From Deferribacter desulfuricans SSM1 (GTDB lineage Bacteria > Chrysiogenota > Deferribacteres > Deferribacterales > Deferribacteraceae): a DNA stretch of 39,389 nt. The stretch lies in NCBI RefSeq assembly GCF_000010985.1, contig NC_013939.1, positions 2,195,001 to 2,234,389 of the forward strand. The letters run 5' to 3'. The notes under the pieces are model-generated. The model was not told the DNA's origin. It made no database searches and saw nothing but the letters and a program-made list of their open reading frames with translations. The position numbers and the translations under genes were made by a program. Positions 8,952-17,678 of this stretch are shown here, piece by piece (positions within the stretch are counted from its first letter, which is position 1; every line of letters begins with the position of its first letter).

Positions 8952-9812
8952 TCAGTTATCTATAATTATAGCTTTTCTGCCACCCAAATATTTAGCAAAA
9001 AATATCTTTTTTGAAGAAGGGTTAGCGATTTTTACATATTTATTCCTGTATGCATTTTCCTGCAATATCCCTTTTGCTTTGATAAAAACATTCTCCCCTT
9101 TATAAAATACGGTAACATAATCCCCTTTAAAAGCATCTGGTTTCTGTATTACATACGCATTTGTTACAACCCTATTTTTAGGGATAGTTTTTTTTGCAAC
9201 AACATTGTCTATTTTTTCACACGGAAATCCACGAATTTTGGTTATTTCAACTCTCTTTTTTTCAACTTTATCAGTCAACATTTCATTTTTACTAACCCTA
9301 CTTTTTGTCACATAAACTTCTTTATACCCTCTTATATATGCATAAATTCTATATTCATGATAATATGTGGAAAGCAAAAAATAAACTGAACCGAAATAAT
9401 CATCATTCATAAATTTAAAAATTAAACCTCTGTCTTTGCTAAAATAGATATTATTTGGAATTGTTATCTTTGCAATTTCGATATCAACATCGGGAAATTT
9501 TTGTCTATAAAGCTCAAAAATTTTATTCTTAATAAAAAGTTCATCTATCTTTTGCCCATCCCTTTTTACAACAAGTAAATCCTTTGTATTAAATTTTGGT
9601 TGTTTATAGCCTTTTGATAAAAACTTTCTAACTAAACTGGTATGTATTGTTTTACTTTCACCAGGTTTAATACCACACAATATTTTATCACCTACACCAT
9701 CATAAAACAGATCATTGTCATATAAACAGTCTTTATCTATTTTTATTTCTGTAGCAAAGCTTACTGCAGCAATTAATAAAATAAAAAGTAGTATTAAACC
9801 ACTTTTTTTCAT
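8952..9812 (-). CDS. flgA: Flagellar P-ring assembly chaperone FlgA
   Basis: FlgA is a periplasmic chaperone needed to assemble FlgI into the P ring. The 286 aa product begins with a Sec signal peptide (MKKSGLILLFILLIAAVSFA). A SAF-like domain starts near residue 170 (VYVTKSRVSKNEMLTDKVEKKRVEITKI), with the usual AKKTIPKNRVVTNAYV and the final GDYVTVFYKGENVFIKAKGILQENAYRNKYVKIANPSSKKIFFAKYLG pattern of FlgA. It is longer than the enteric protein (about 220 aa) because of a longer N-terminal part. It begins 6 bases after the flgG stop and is co-directional with it, so it belongs to the lipoprotein-flgF-flgG-flgA unit. Confidence 0.93.
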   Translation of the reverse strand: MKKSGLILLFILLIAAVSFATEIKIDKDCLYDNDLFYDGVGDKILCGIKPGESKTIHTSLVRKFLSKGYKQPKFNTKDLLVVKRDGQKIDELFIKNKIFELYRQKFPDVDIEIAKITIPNNIYFSKDRGLIFKFMNDDYFGSVYFLLSTYYHEYRIYAYIRGYKEVYVTKSRVSKNEMLTDKVEKKRVEITKIRGFPCEKIDNVVAKKTIPKNRVVTNAYVIQKPDAFKGDYVTVFYKGENVFIKAKGILQENAYRNKYVKIANPSSKKIFFAKYLGGRKAIIIDN

Positions 9813-9818
9813 CTCAGC

Positions 9819-10607
9819 TTACCTTTTTAGATTATTTACAATTTGCAACATTTCATCACCAGTTTGTATAGCTTTTGAATTTATCTCATAAGCTCTCTGC
9901 CCAGTTATGAGATTTACCATCTCTTCGACAACATTAACATTACTCATTTCTAAAATACCTTGAGCCAATGTACCAAATCCATCCTCACCAGGGATACCAG
10001 TTGTGGGCTCTCCACTTGCTGCTGTTTGCAAATAAATATTTTTCCCAATTGATCTAAGCCCTGAAGGATTTATAAATTTTGCAAGCTCAATTTGACCAAG
10101 TTCTGTTGGCTCAGCTTCTCCAGGTAGGGTAACTGAAAGAGTACCATCCTCACCAACAATTATTTCAAGAGCATTGTCAGGAATCGCAATGTTTGGCTCC
10201 AAAAGATACCCTTCAGCAGTTACCAGATTACCATCTGCATCAACCTTAAAAGAACCATTTCTCGTATACCCAATAGTTCCATCAGGTAAAGTTACTTGGA
10301 AAAACCCATCCCCTTCAATTGCAATGTCTAGAGGGTTACCAGTTTGTTGGAAGTTACCTTGAGAAAAGATTTTCTCTGTTGAAACAACTTTTGATCCTAA
10401 ACCTATTTGAATACCTGTAGGGTGATTTATACCTGCAGCAGTAACACCACCAGCAGGTTTTAATTCTTGATAAAGCAAATCTTCAAAATTTACTCTTGAC
10501 TTCTTAAAACCTGCAGTATTTACATTAGCTAAATTATTAGAAATATTATCAATATTTATCTGTTGTGTAGTCATTCCGCTTGCTGCTGTCCATAAAGTTC
10601 TTAACAT
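9819..10607 (-). CDS. flgG: Flagellar distal rod protein FlgG
   Basis: FlgG builds the distal rod of the flagellar drive shaft. The 262 aa length is close to the enteric protein. The N-terminus has the axial-protein signature ([34 protein letters not shown]), there is a [10 protein letters not shown] and [25 protein letters not shown] core, and the C-terminus ends [40 protein letters not shown], all strongly conserved in FlgG. A strong AGGAGG ribosome binding site precedes the start, which is 22 bases after the flgF stop. Confidence 0.97.
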   Translation of the reverse strand: MLRTLWTAASGMTTQQINIDNISNNLANVNTAGFKKSRVNFEDLLYQELKPAGGVTAAGINHPTGIQIGLGSKVVSTEKIFSQGNFQQTGNPLDIAIEGDGFFQVTLPDGTIGYTRNGSFKVDADGNLVTAEGYLLEPNIAIPDNALEIIVGEDGTLSVTLPGEAEPTELGQIELAKFINPSGLRSIGKNIYLQTAASGEPTTGIPGEDGFGTLAQGILEMSNVNVVEEMVNLITGQRAYEINSKAIQTGDEMLQIVNNLKR

Positions 10608-10629
10608 TTTTTACCTCCTAGTCACTTTT

Positions 10630-11394
10630 CTATGCTAATCTTCCAATATCATTAGAAGATTTGCTATTTATTTCATCAATTGTCTGAATCACTTTTTGAT
10701 ATGTTTCAAACCCTCTCATAGACTCAATCATAGAAACCATTTCTTTTACTGGATTAACATTGCTTCCCTCCAAATAACCCTGCCTCACACCAGGATTTGT
10801 AGATTCATCCGGCATAAAACCAATAGCAGCATAAAGATTTCTACCCATTTTTTGCATTTTTGATGGATCATCCACTTCTGCAATAAAAAGCTGATCCAAA
10901 ATAACCCCATCAACCATAATCTCACCATTTTCGGTAATAGTAACTTCGCCGTCAGGTAAAATAATACCTTCGTTATTTTCAAAATTTCTTGACAAAACTG
11001 GAAACCCATCCTGATTTACAAGCCTTCTATCTTTATCAAGTGTAAAATGACCATCACGAGTAAATCTTATTCCAAAGGGGGTTTCCACAGCAAAGAAAGT
11101 ATTTTTGTTTTCAAGAGCTAAATCGAATCTATTCCCTGTTTGCCTTAAATTCCCTGGTGAAAAATCGGTGTAAATTGAATCTAAAGAAACAGTATTATTA
11201 ATAGTTTTGTTATATTCACTAGCTTTTATAATATCTTGAGGAGTTCTTTTATCATGATACAGATAATCTCGAAATATAGCATCTTCCCTTTTGTAAGATG
11301 TTGTGTTTATGTTTGCTAAGTTATTACTGATAATTTCAAGTTTTCTGTTTTGTGCTAACATACCACTTGTTGCCGTATAAAGACCGTTTAACAT
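10630..11394 (-). CDS. flgF: Flagellar proximal rod protein FlgF
   Basis: This 254 aa protein is the second FlgG-like rod protein in the operon. It has the same N-terminal axial signature (MLNGLYTATSGMLAQNRKLEIISNNLANINTTSYKRED), a GNLRQTGNRFDLALENKNTFFAVETP core, and a C-terminal NVNPVKEMVSMIESMRGFETYQKVIQTIDEIN helix. It differs from FlgG in the degenerate core, as is typical of FlgF, which sits lower in the rod. The position directly before flgG supports FlgF. The start ATG overlaps the stop of the upstream lipoprotein gene by one base (TAATG), which points to translational coupling. Confidence 0.93.
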   Translation of the reverse strand: MLNGLYTATSGMLAQNRKLEIISNNLANINTTSYKREDAIFRDYLYHDKRTPQDIIKASEYNKTINNTVSLDSIYTDFSPGNLRQTGNRFDLALENKNTFFAVETPFGIRFTRDGHFTLDKDRRLVNQDGFPVLSRNFENNEGIILPDGEVTITENGEIMVDGVILDQLFIAEVDDPSKMQKMGRNLYAAIGFMPDESTNPGVRQGYLEGSNVNPVKEMVSMIESMRGFETYQKVIQTIDEINSKSSNDIGRLA

Positions 11395-12017
11395 TATGCC
11401 CCCCTTTCAAAGGCTTTCGGAAACTGTTTTTTTAACAAATATTCCATAGTTTTTAATGATATATATGAAGTTGGTTTTGCTGATTTTGTTGGGTAATACC
11501 AAAAATTATCATCTGAAACAGAAATACCCTTAACAACACTATAAAAAACAATGTTTTCATTTTTATCATACACAGAAATTGTTATTTGAGAAAAATTTTC
11601 ACCAAAACTTTTATCCAATGAACTTTTTAGATTTGCAAAAACTACATAATCAGCCTCATTAATATCTTCAGTAACTAACGCAAACCTGTTAAATATTATA
11701 TAATTCTTTATTACTGATTTTAACGTTTCATCATAAACCACCTTTTGACCAACAAGCTTTTTAAAGGGCATAATATAAACTTTTTTATTATTATATATTT
11801 TATTGAGTGAATGTTCTGCAGAATAAACAATTTTTACTTTTGTTTTATCATATAAGAGTGAAGAAAAATTTGTTTTTGCCTCTATTAAAGCTGCTAAATA
11901 CAAATACCCATTTGACATAGGTTTTCTAACATTTTTACTCAAACTTTCAATAGTTGTTGACTTATAAGAGCAACCTAAAAATACCAAAATAATTATGAAA
12001 GGAAAAATCTTCCTCAT
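11394..12017 (-). CDS. Unrecognised lipoprotein heading the flagellar rod operon
   Basis: I do not recognise this 207 aa protein. It begins with a lipoprotein signal peptide (MRKIFPFIIILVFLGC), so Cys16 should be lipidated. The mature part shows alternating beta strands and helices: NKKVYIMPFKKLVGQ, then a helix DETLKSVIKNYIIFNRFALVTED, then ADYVVFANLKSS and a strand SQITISVYDKNENIVFYS. That order resembles small outer-membrane lipoproteins with a TolB-N/FlgO/CsgG-like fold, but this is only a shape comparison. It is the first gene after a sigma-54 promoter and overlaps flgF by one base, so expression with the rod genes is likely. A part in building or anchoring the flagellum in the outer membrane is inferred from context alone. 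Confidence 0.8.
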   Translation of the reverse strand: MRKIFPFIIILVFLGCSYKSTTIESLSKNVRKPMSNGYLYLAALIEAKTNFSSLLYDKTKVKIVYSAEHSLNKIYNNKKVYIMPFKKLVGQKVVYDETLKSVIKNYIIFNRFALVTEDINEADYVVFANLKSSLDKSFGENFSQITISVYDKNENIVFYSVVKGISVSDDNFWYYPTKSAKPTSYISLKTMEYLLKKQFPKAFERGA

Positions 12018-12036
12018 AAAAACCTCCTGTCATATT

Positions 12037-12058
12037 TAAAGCAACCCACATGCCAAAA
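12037..12058 (-). promoter_or_regulatory. Sigma-54 promoter for lipoprotein-flgF-flgG-flgA
   Basis: The minus strand reads TTTTGGCA-N6-TTGCTTTA, with 10 bases between the GG and GC elements. Predicted start is near 12030, about 13 bases before the ATG at 12017; the ribosome binding site is AGGAGG (complement of 12023-12028). It lies back to back with the sigma-70-like hslV promoter. Confidence 0.87.
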
Positions 12059-12065
12059 ATACCGT

Positions 12066-12093
12066 TTGAAACTTTTTCCTTTTTGCATATTAT
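12066..12093 (+). promoter_or_regulatory. Sigma-70-type promoter for hslV-hslU
   Basis: TTGAAA at 12066-12071, a 16-base spacer, and TATTAT at 12088-12093. Predicted start near 12100, giving a short leader that holds the GAGGAGG ribosome binding site before the ATG at 12119. Confidence 0.6.
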
Positions 12094-12118
12094 AAGCAAA
12101 GTCAAAGAGGAGGTGCTA

Positions 12119-12646
12119 ATGTTTAAAGGAACAACAATACTTGCCGTTAAAAAAGATGGTAAGATAGCTGTGGGAGGAGATGGGCAGGTAACTTTTGGTC
12201 ATACTGTTTTAAAACACAATGCAAAAAAAGTGCGTAAGATATACAACGATAGTGTTATATGTGGTTTTGCTGGTTCTACTGCAGATGCATTTACACTGAT
12301 GGAAAGATTTGAAAAAAAACTAAACGAATATAGCGGTCAGCTTTTGAGAGCTGCTGTTGAGCTTGCTAAGGATTGGCGCACTGATAAATATCTAAGAAGA
12401 TTAGAAGCTATGATGATAGTGGCCGATAAAAATAATATTTATATATTAACTGGGAATGGTGATGTGGTTGAACCAAACAATAATGTAGCAGCAATAGGTT
12501 CAGGGGGGCCATATGCTCAGGCAGCAGCAACAGCTTTAGTGGAAAATTCTAATTTAACTGCCAAAGAAATCGTAGAAAAATCGCTTAAAATAGCAGCTTC
12601 AATCTGCATATATACAAATGATAATTTAATAGTAGAGGAGTTTTAA
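12119..12646 (+). CDS. hslV: ATP-dependent protease HslVU, peptidase subunit HslV
   Basis: HslV is the threonine-type peptidase of the HslVU (ClpQY) protease in the cytoplasm. The 175 aa product starts [27 protein letters not shown]; the first Thr of the TT pair should be exposed by cutting after a four-residue leader and act as nucleophile. Downstream, ARKVRKI-like [32 protein letters not shown] and the [25 protein letters not shown] segment are conserved. An open frame runs up to 12050, but ATG 12119 with GAGGAGG (12107-12113) upstream gives the normal protein length. It ends one base before hslU. Confidence 0.97.
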   Translation: MFKGTTILAVKKDGKIAVGGDGQVTFGHTVLKHNAKKVRKIYNDSVICGFAGSTADAFTLMERFEKKLNEYSGQLLRAAVELAKDWRTDKYLRRLEAMMIVADKNNIYILTGNGDVVEPNNNVAAIGSGGPYAQAAATALVENSNLTAKEIVEKSLKIAASICIYTNDNLIVEEF

Positions 12647-12647
12647 C

Positions 12648-13973
12648 ATGGAAAATTTAACACCTAAACAGATAGTTGCAGAACTTGATAAATATATCGT
12701 TGGACAAAAATCAGCAAAAAAAGCAGTAGCTATTGCATTAAGAAACAGATGGAGAAGACTTCAACTGCCTGAAAAATTGCAAGATGAAATTGCTCCCAAA
12801 AATATAATAATGATTGGACCAACTGGAGTGGGTAAAACTGAAATTGCTAGAAGATTAGCAAAACTAACTAAATCTCCATTCATTAAAGTTGAGGCCAGCA
12901 AATTTACTGAAGTAGGTTATGTTGGAAGAGATGTTGAGTCTATGATAAGAGATTTGACAGAAATTGCTATAAACCTTGTGAAATCTGAGAAAAAAAATGA
13001 AGTTCGTGAAAAAGCTAAAAAGAATGCAGAAGAAAGGATTTTAGACTTGCTTCTTCCTAGGCCCTCTGGTTTTGCTAGCACCCCTTCAGATGATGAAACA
13101 AGAGAAAAGTTTAGAAAAATGCTAAGAGATGGTAAACTAGATGACAGGTTTGTAGAAATTGATGTGGAAGATGCTGGCCCACAAATAGAAGTACTAACAA
13201 ATGTTGGGATGGAAGATTTAGGTGTAAATTTGCAAGATATGTTCAAAAATCTTTTCCCTGGGAAAAAGAAAAAAAAGAAAATCAAAATTAAAGAAGCTTT
13301 AGAAGTTTTAGAAATGCAAGAGGCAAATAAATTAATAGATATGGACGAAGTTAAAGCTTTAGCGATTAAAAGAGTTGAACAGTCTGGTATTGTATTTATA
13401 GACGAAATTGACAAAGTTTGTTCTAGAGATAGTGGTAGTTATAAAGGCGCTGATGTTTCTAGAGAAGGGGTTCAAAGGGATTTATTACCAATAATCGAAG
13501 GTTCAACAGTAATGACAAAATATGGGATGGTGAAAACTGATCATATCCTTTTTATCGCTGCAGGTGCTTTTCACATAGCAAAACCTTCCGATTTAATACC
13601 AGAGTTACAAGGGCGATTCCCTATAAGAGTTGAACTTGACTCATTGACAAAAGAAGATTTTGTCAGGATTCTTACAGAACCTGAAAATGCGTTAACAAAA
13701 CAGTATAAAGCCCTTTTAGCAGCAGATGGAGTTGAAATAGAGTATACACAAGATGGTATCGAAAAGATTGCAGAGATTGCAACTTATGTTAATAAAACAA
13801 ATGAAAATATTGGTGCCAGAAGGTTACACACCATAATGGAAAAACTATTAGAAGAAATTTCATTTGAAGCACCTGATATTGAAAATAAGCAAATTGTAAT
13901 TGATGCAAAATATGTAGAAGAAAAATTAACCGGTATAATAAGAGACGAAAATCTAACCAAATATGTTCTTTAA
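12648..13973 (+). CDS. hslU: HslVU protease ATPase subunit HslU
   Basis: HslU is the AAA+ unfoldase that feeds substrates to HslV. The 441 aa product has [17 protein letters not shown] at the N-terminus, Walker A GPTGVGKT (57-64), the pore motif GYVGRD (91-96), and Walker B IVFIDEID (249-256). The I domain (about 110-240) contains a lysine run (KKKKKK near 207-212). The C-terminus ends LTKYVL, which is the tail that inserts into HslV. It starts one base after the hslV stop behind a GAGGAG site, so the two are clearly co-expressed. Confidence 0.98.
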   Translation: MENLTPKQIVAELDKYIVGQKSAKKAVAIALRNRWRRLQLPEKLQDEIAPKNIIMIGPTGVGKTEIARRLAKLTKSPFIKVEASKFTEVGYVGRDVESMIRDLTEIAINLVKSEKKNEVREKAKKNAEERILDLLLPRPSGFASTPSDDETREKFRKMLRDGKLDDRFVEIDVEDAGPQIEVLTNVGMEDLGVNLQDMFKNLFPGKKKKKKIKIKEALEVLEMQEANKLIDMDEVKALAIKRVEQSGIVFIDEIDKVCSRDSGSYKGADVSREGVQRDLLPIIEGSTVMTKYGMVKTDHILFIAAGAFHIAKPSDLIPELQGRFPIRVELDSLTKEDFVRILTEPENALTKQYKALLAADGVEIEYTQDGIEKIAEIATYVNKTNENIGARRLHTIMEKLLEEISFEAPDIENKQIVIDAKYVEEKLTGIIRDENLTKYVL

Positions 13974-13987
13974 CAAAAGGGGCTGTT

Positions 13988-15100
13988 ATGAAAAACTTTG
14001 ATATCGACCCATTTATTGTAATGGATATCATAAGGGAATCAAGAATGTTTGATGACTCAATCCACTTTGAAGTGGGTGAGCCTGATATAAAACCGTCTCC
14101 AAAAGTTATTGAAATGATGGCAAATAAATTACAAGAATCATTCGGCTATACAGAATCTAAAGGGATATACCCTTTAAGAGAAAAGATATCAGAGTTTTAT
14201 AAAAAGAAATACAATCTTAAAATAGATCCTGAAAGAATTATCGTTACAATGGGTACATCATCTGCATTTAGCCTTGCTTTTTCACTCCTGTGTCAAAAAG
14301 ATGAATATATAGCTTTTAGTGATCCCACTTATCCATGTTATAAAAATATCGCTAAAATACTAAAAACCAATTTTATATCTATCCATGTTGATAAAACTAC
14401 AAATTATCAGATTACTGCAGATATGCTTAAAAATAAGAAAATTAAAGCTTTATTAATTTCTTCTCCAGCAAATCCCACAGGCACAATTTACGATAAGAAC
14501 AACTTAGCTGATTTAGCTAATTACTGCGAAAAAAATGGGATATATCTCATTTCTGATGAAATATATCATGGACTTGTTTATGAAAATTTTAAAGAGTATT
14601 CAGCTTTAGAATTTAATGAAAATGCTATAGTAATAAACGGATTCTCAAAATATTTTTGTATGCCTGGTATAAGAGCAGGTTGGATAATTTTACCAGAATC
14701 TTTAATTAGGATGGGGGAAATATTACAGCAAAATATGTTTATATCTGCTCCAACCATTAGTCAATATGCTGGTATTGCTGCCTTTGATTATGAATATCTA
14801 AATTATGTGAAAACAGTCTACGAAAAAAGGCGCGACTTTCTTTATAATGAGTTAAAAGATATTTTTAAAATAGAAACTGTCCCTCAGGGTGGATTTTATA
14901 TCTGGGCTAATTGTGAAGATTATACGGATAATTCTTATGAATTTTGCAAAAAAATATTAAAAGATATTAAAGTTGCTATAACTCCAGGTATCGATTTTGG
15001 AAAGAATAACACTGACAAGTATATAAGATTTGCTTTCACAAGAGAAATAACACATATGAAAGGAGGAGTCGAAAGGCTTAAAAAATATTTACTTAATTAA
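13988..15100 (+). CDS. PLP-dependent class I aminotransferase
   Basis: This 370 aa protein is a fold-type I aminotransferase of the aspartate/aromatic family. It shows VGEPDIKPSP near residue 29, the SPANPTG loop (159-165), the DEIYHGL motif (190-196) and the PLP lysine Lys221 in the NGFSKYFCMPGIRAGW segment. The exact amino donor cannot be read from the sequence; aspartate, alanine and aromatic substrates all use this fold. A GGGG ribosome binding site sits just before ATG 13988, 14 bases after hslU, so read-through from the hslVU transcript is likely. Its stop codon overlaps that of the convergent gene at 15097 by 4 bases, and no terminator is seen between them. Confidence 0.92.
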   Translation: MKNFDIDPFIVMDIIRESRMFDDSIHFEVGEPDIKPSPKVIEMMANKLQESFGYTESKGIYPLREKISEFYKKKYNLKIDPERIIVTMGTSSAFSLAFSLLCQKDEYIAFSDPTYPCYKNIAKILKTNFISIHVDKTTNYQITADMLKNKKIKALLISSPANPTGTIYDKNNLADLANYCEKNGIYLISDEIYHGLVYENFKEYSALEFNENAIVINGFSKYFCMPGIRAGWIILPESLIRMGEILQQNMFISAPTISQYAGIAAFDYEYLNYVKTVYEKRRDFLYNELKDIFKIETVPQGGFYIWANCEDYTDNSYEFCKKILKDIKVAITPGIDFGKNNTDKYIRFAFTREITHMKGGVERLKKYLLN

Positions 15101-15546
15101 TTTATATTATTTTGTTGAAATCTTATAAATTTAGATATAATTATCGCTACCAAAAAAGCCAAAAGAATTCTTGTTCCTAAAATAATAAAGCCGTTTCCTC
15201 CTATAGCAACAAAAAGTAGTGTATCCTCAAACACAGCATGACAAACTGATAAAAACAGGCTGGATAATAAAATATCTTTACTGCTCATCTTGCCACTCAT
15301 TGCATTTCTAATCAAAACACCAGCACCATAAGCTATCCCCAAAACAAGACCAACCACCATTGTAATTGTAGAATTAGGTGTAAATCCCACTTTTTTCAAA
15401 GGCCTTTGTAAAACTTCCTGTATTTTGTTATAAAGTTTTGAATCTTCAAAAAATTCATAAACTATCATTATAAAAACTATTACTAAAAAAAGTTTTAAAG
15501 AAAGTCTAAATGCATTCGTAGCTGATGTTATTAAATCAAATTCCAT
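15097..15546 (-). CDS. Gate-domain (nucleoside recognition) membrane protein, second of pair
   Basis: This 149 aa membrane protein has about four hydrophobic segments and matches the Gate domain style once called nucleoside recognition: LIT-SATNAFRLSLKLFLVIVFIMIVYEFFE near the N-terminus, then RPLKKVGFTPNSTITMVVGLVLGIAYGAGVLIRNA and a conserved-looking VCHAVFEDTLLFVAIGGNG. SpmB of sporulating bacteria is a larger relative. It overlaps the upstream partner gene by 16 bases, so the two halves probably work as a heteromer. The transported or sensed substrate is unknown. Confidence 0.75.
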   Translation of the reverse strand: MEFDLITSATNAFRLSLKLFLVIVFIMIVYEFFEDSKLYNKIQEVLQRPLKKVGFTPNSTITMVVGLVLGIAYGAGVLIRNAMSGKMSSKDILLSSLFLSVCHAVFEDTLLFVAIGGNGFIILGTRILLAFLVAIIISKFIRFQQNNIN

Positions 15547-15959
15547 ATTAAATTCACCATAATCCCAGTAATTATTGCTAAAATAACTCTAAAACTAATC
15601 GTAATATAAAGTTTTACACCCGATTTTGATAAAACCACCCCTTCCACAATAAGGTTATGCGCGATCCCCAATACTATCCCAATAATAGTAATCTGTTTTA
15701 CCGATAAATCCATTGCAGCCATAGAACCAAGTGCAGGATACAGATTTATCAAAAACCCAGAAACCAAAACTATTGCTGCTTCTCCAGGCAACCCCATTAG
15801 TTTTGTAATAGGCTCAAAAATAAAGCTAATTTTATCAAGAAAACCTATAGCTTTTAAAAAATCTATCAAAACATAAAATGGGAATGTATATATTATTATT
15901 TTACTACTAATAGATAACCCTTTTTTAAAGCCATTGAATAACTTATCTAAAAGACTCAT
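15531..15959 (-). CDS. Gate-domain (nucleoside recognition) membrane protein, first of pair
   Basis: This 142 aa membrane protein resembles its downstream neighbour in size and fold. It has about four hydrophobic segments; landmarks are LSISSKIIIYTFPFYVLIDFLKAIG, MGLPGEAAIVLVSGFLINLYPALGSMAA and IVLGIAHNLIVEGVVLSKSG. The internal likeness to SpmA/SpmB-type Gate proteins is clear in pattern but the function is not known. It starts behind an AAGGGG site only 25 bases after the nhaB terminator hairpin, so it has almost no room for its own promoter. Confidence 0.75.
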   Translation of the reverse strand: MSLLDKLFNGFKKGLSISSKIIIYTFPFYVLIDFLKAIGFLDKISFIFEPITKLMGLPGEAAIVLVSGFLINLYPALGSMAAMDLSVKQITIIGIVLGIAHNLIVEGVVLSKSGVKLYITISFRVILAIITGIMVNLIWNLI

Positions 15960-15984
15960 TTTCCCCTTTTTAAAATATTAAAAA

Positions 15985-16004
15985 AGGTGGGGACAAGCCC
16001 ACCT
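15985..16004 (-). terminator. Rho-independent terminator after nhaB
   Basis: On the minus strand AGGTGGG (16004-15998) pairs with CCCACCT (15991-15985) around a 6-base loop, followed by a run of T. It starts 5 bases after the nhaB stop. Read-through would be needed to express the two Gate-domain genes downstream unless a promoter overlaps it. Confidence 0.8.
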
Positions 16005-16009
16005 AATTT

Positions 16010-17551
16010 TTATAGAAAGTATATCGTAGCAAGCAAGCCTGTAATTGTCATTGTTACTGTATATGGAAAAGCAAGTTTAACCATCTCCATGTAGGATAAT
16101 CTAATTACTGGAGCAAGTGCTGAGGTTAACAAGAAAAGAAATGCAGCCTGACCATTTGGTGTGGCAACAGAAGGTATATTTGTCCCCATATTTATTGATA
16201 CAGCAAGTTTCCATAAATGCTTTATCTGTTCCATCTGTTCAGCTGTTGCTTTGTGCAAATTTTCTCCTAAAAGGGGAACTATATCTTTAAAGTGATTAAC
16301 CGTTTCACTCATATAAACTGTAGCTACGAAAACATTATCACTTATTGCAGACAAAGCACCATTAGCTAAAAAGTAAGCTGCTAGCTGTTTTGTCCCTTCA
16401 AGCCCTAAAACATAGTCAATGACAGGTTGAAACAGATGATTTGAATGAATCACTGCAACTATAGTAAAAAAAACAACAAGAAGGGCTGTAAATGGCAGCG
16501 CCTCTTCAAAAGCATGACCAATTCTGTGCTCATCAATTATACCGTTAAATGCAGTAAGTAAAATTATCACCATTAATCCAATTAGTCCCACTTCGGCAAC
16601 ATGTAAAGCAAGTGAAATAATTAAAAGTACACCAACAATTGCCTGAACAATTAGTCTCATTTTGGCTCTATTATCAAAACTTTTATTCTGATCCTCAACA
16701 TAATCTACTAATACTTTTCTAACATTTTCTGGCATTTTGTAGCCATAGCCAAAAAGCTTAAACTTTTCTAAAAGAAAACATGTAATAATACCCACAAATA
16801 GCACTGGGATAGAAACTGGTGCACAGTTTATAAAAAAATCCATAAAATGCCATCCAACCATATGTCCAATAAGCAAGTTTTGTGGCTCACCAACAAGTGT
16901 GGTGGCTCCACCAAGTGCAGTTCCAACTGCTCCATGCATCATTAAATTTCTAAGGAAACCTCTAAACTCATCCAAATCTCTCCTGTTCTCAGCTTTTATC
17001 TCTTCATCAGTTTTTACCGAATGATCATCATGAAAACCTTTTCCAGAAGCAACCTTATGATATATATTATAAAAACCGTAAGCTACGGTTATAATGACCG
17101 CTGTTACTGTAAGAGCATCTAAAAAAGCAGATAAAAAAGCACCAAGGAATGAAAAAACCAATGAAATTGCAATTTTTGATCTAATTTTCGTTAATAATCT
17201 TGAAAATAAAAACAATAAACCTTCTCTCATAAAATAAATACCAGCAACCATAAACATCAAAAGCAATATAACAGGAAAATTATGTAATGTTTCTTTGTAA
17301 ACTAAATGAGGATCTGTCATCCCTATCACAACAGCTTCAATAGCCAATAAACCTCCCGCAGGAAGCGGATAACATTTAAGAGCCATCGCAAGAGTAAAAA
17401 TAAATTCTGCTATTAAAACCCATCCAGCAATAAAATGTCCTGCTGTAAAATACAAAATAGGGTTAATAATAAGAAACAGTATGATAGTATTTTTGTACCA
17501 GCTCGGGGCTTCACCTAAAAAGTTTAACTTAAAAGCTTTTGTTAAAGTCAT
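16010..17551 (-). CDS. nhaB: Na+/H+ antiporter NhaB
   Basis: NhaB is an inner-membrane sodium/proton antiporter. The length (513 aa) equals that of the Escherichia coli protein, and the sequence is family-like throughout: [24 protein letters not shown] near the start, [15 protein letters not shown]-type [21 protein letters not shown], the [12 protein letters not shown] segment, [17 protein letters not shown], and a C-terminal [34 protein letters not shown]. About a dozen membrane segments are present. The start has a strong GGAGGGAAGG site. It is transcribed away from the WalJ-like gene and ends in a clear terminator. Confidence 0.96.
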   Translation of the reverse strand: MTLTKAFKLNFLGEAPSWYKNTIILFLIINPILYFTAGHFIAGWVLIAEFIFTLAMALKCYPLPAGGLLAIEAVVIGMTDPHLVYKETLHNFPVILLLMFMVAGIYFMREGLLFLFSRLLTKIRSKIAISLVFSFLGAFLSAFLDALTVTAVIITVAYGFYNIYHKVASGKGFHDDHSVKTDEEIKAENRRDLDEFRGFLRNLMMHGAVGTALGGATTLVGEPQNLLIGHMVGWHFMDFFINCAPVSIPVLFVGIITCFLLEKFKLFGYGYKMPENVRKVLVDYVEDQNKSFDNRAKMRLIVQAIVGVLLIISLALHVAEVGLIGLMVIILLTAFNGIIDEHRIGHAFEEALPFTALLVVFFTIVAVIHSNHLFQPVIDYVLGLEGTKQLAAYFLANGALSAISDNVFVATVYMSETVNHFKDIVPLLGENLHKATAEQMEQIKHLWKLAVSINMGTNIPSVATPNGQAAFLFLLTSALAPVIRLSYMEMVKLAFPYTVTMTITGLLATIYFL

Positions 17552-17642
17552 AACCTTCCCTCCATAAAATTTTAAAAACTTCTACCTTATTTTTAACAAA
17601 CAATCAACTAAAACAGTTTTTTATCTGTAATGAAACTAATTG

Positions 17643-17671
17643 TTGATTTTAGCCGCTTTTCAAATTAATAT
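17643..17671 (+). promoter_or_regulatory. Sigma-70-type promoter, possibly giving a leaderless mRNA
   Basis: TTGATT at 17643-17648, a 17-base spacer, and TAATAT at 17666-17671. The expected start is at about 17678, at or next to the ATG at 17679. The divergent gap 17552-17678 otherwise holds only the nhaB ribosome binding site and an imperfect AT-rich inverted repeat. Confidence 0.5.
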
Positions 17672-17678
17672 TTAACCT

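Noticed and set aside
10785-11009. Second frame open inside flgF on the same strand
   Set aside because: Fully inside the conserved FlgF frame and without a homologous-looking product.
12050-12118. Longer start for hslV
   Set aside because: It would add 23 residues before the Thr needed for activity; ATG 12119 has GAGGAGG directly upstream and the normal HslV length.
12917-13414. A 165-codon open frame on the minus strand inside hslU
   Set aside because: It lies entirely opposite the conserved HslU coding frame, has Ser/Ile/Phe-rich nonsense composition and no ribosome binding site.
17602-17648. AATCAAC/GTTGATT inverted repeat as riboswitch or operator upstream of nhaB
   Set aside because: The stem is 7 bp with a long AT-rich loop and no T run; it overlaps a likely -35 box, so chance is a fair explanation.
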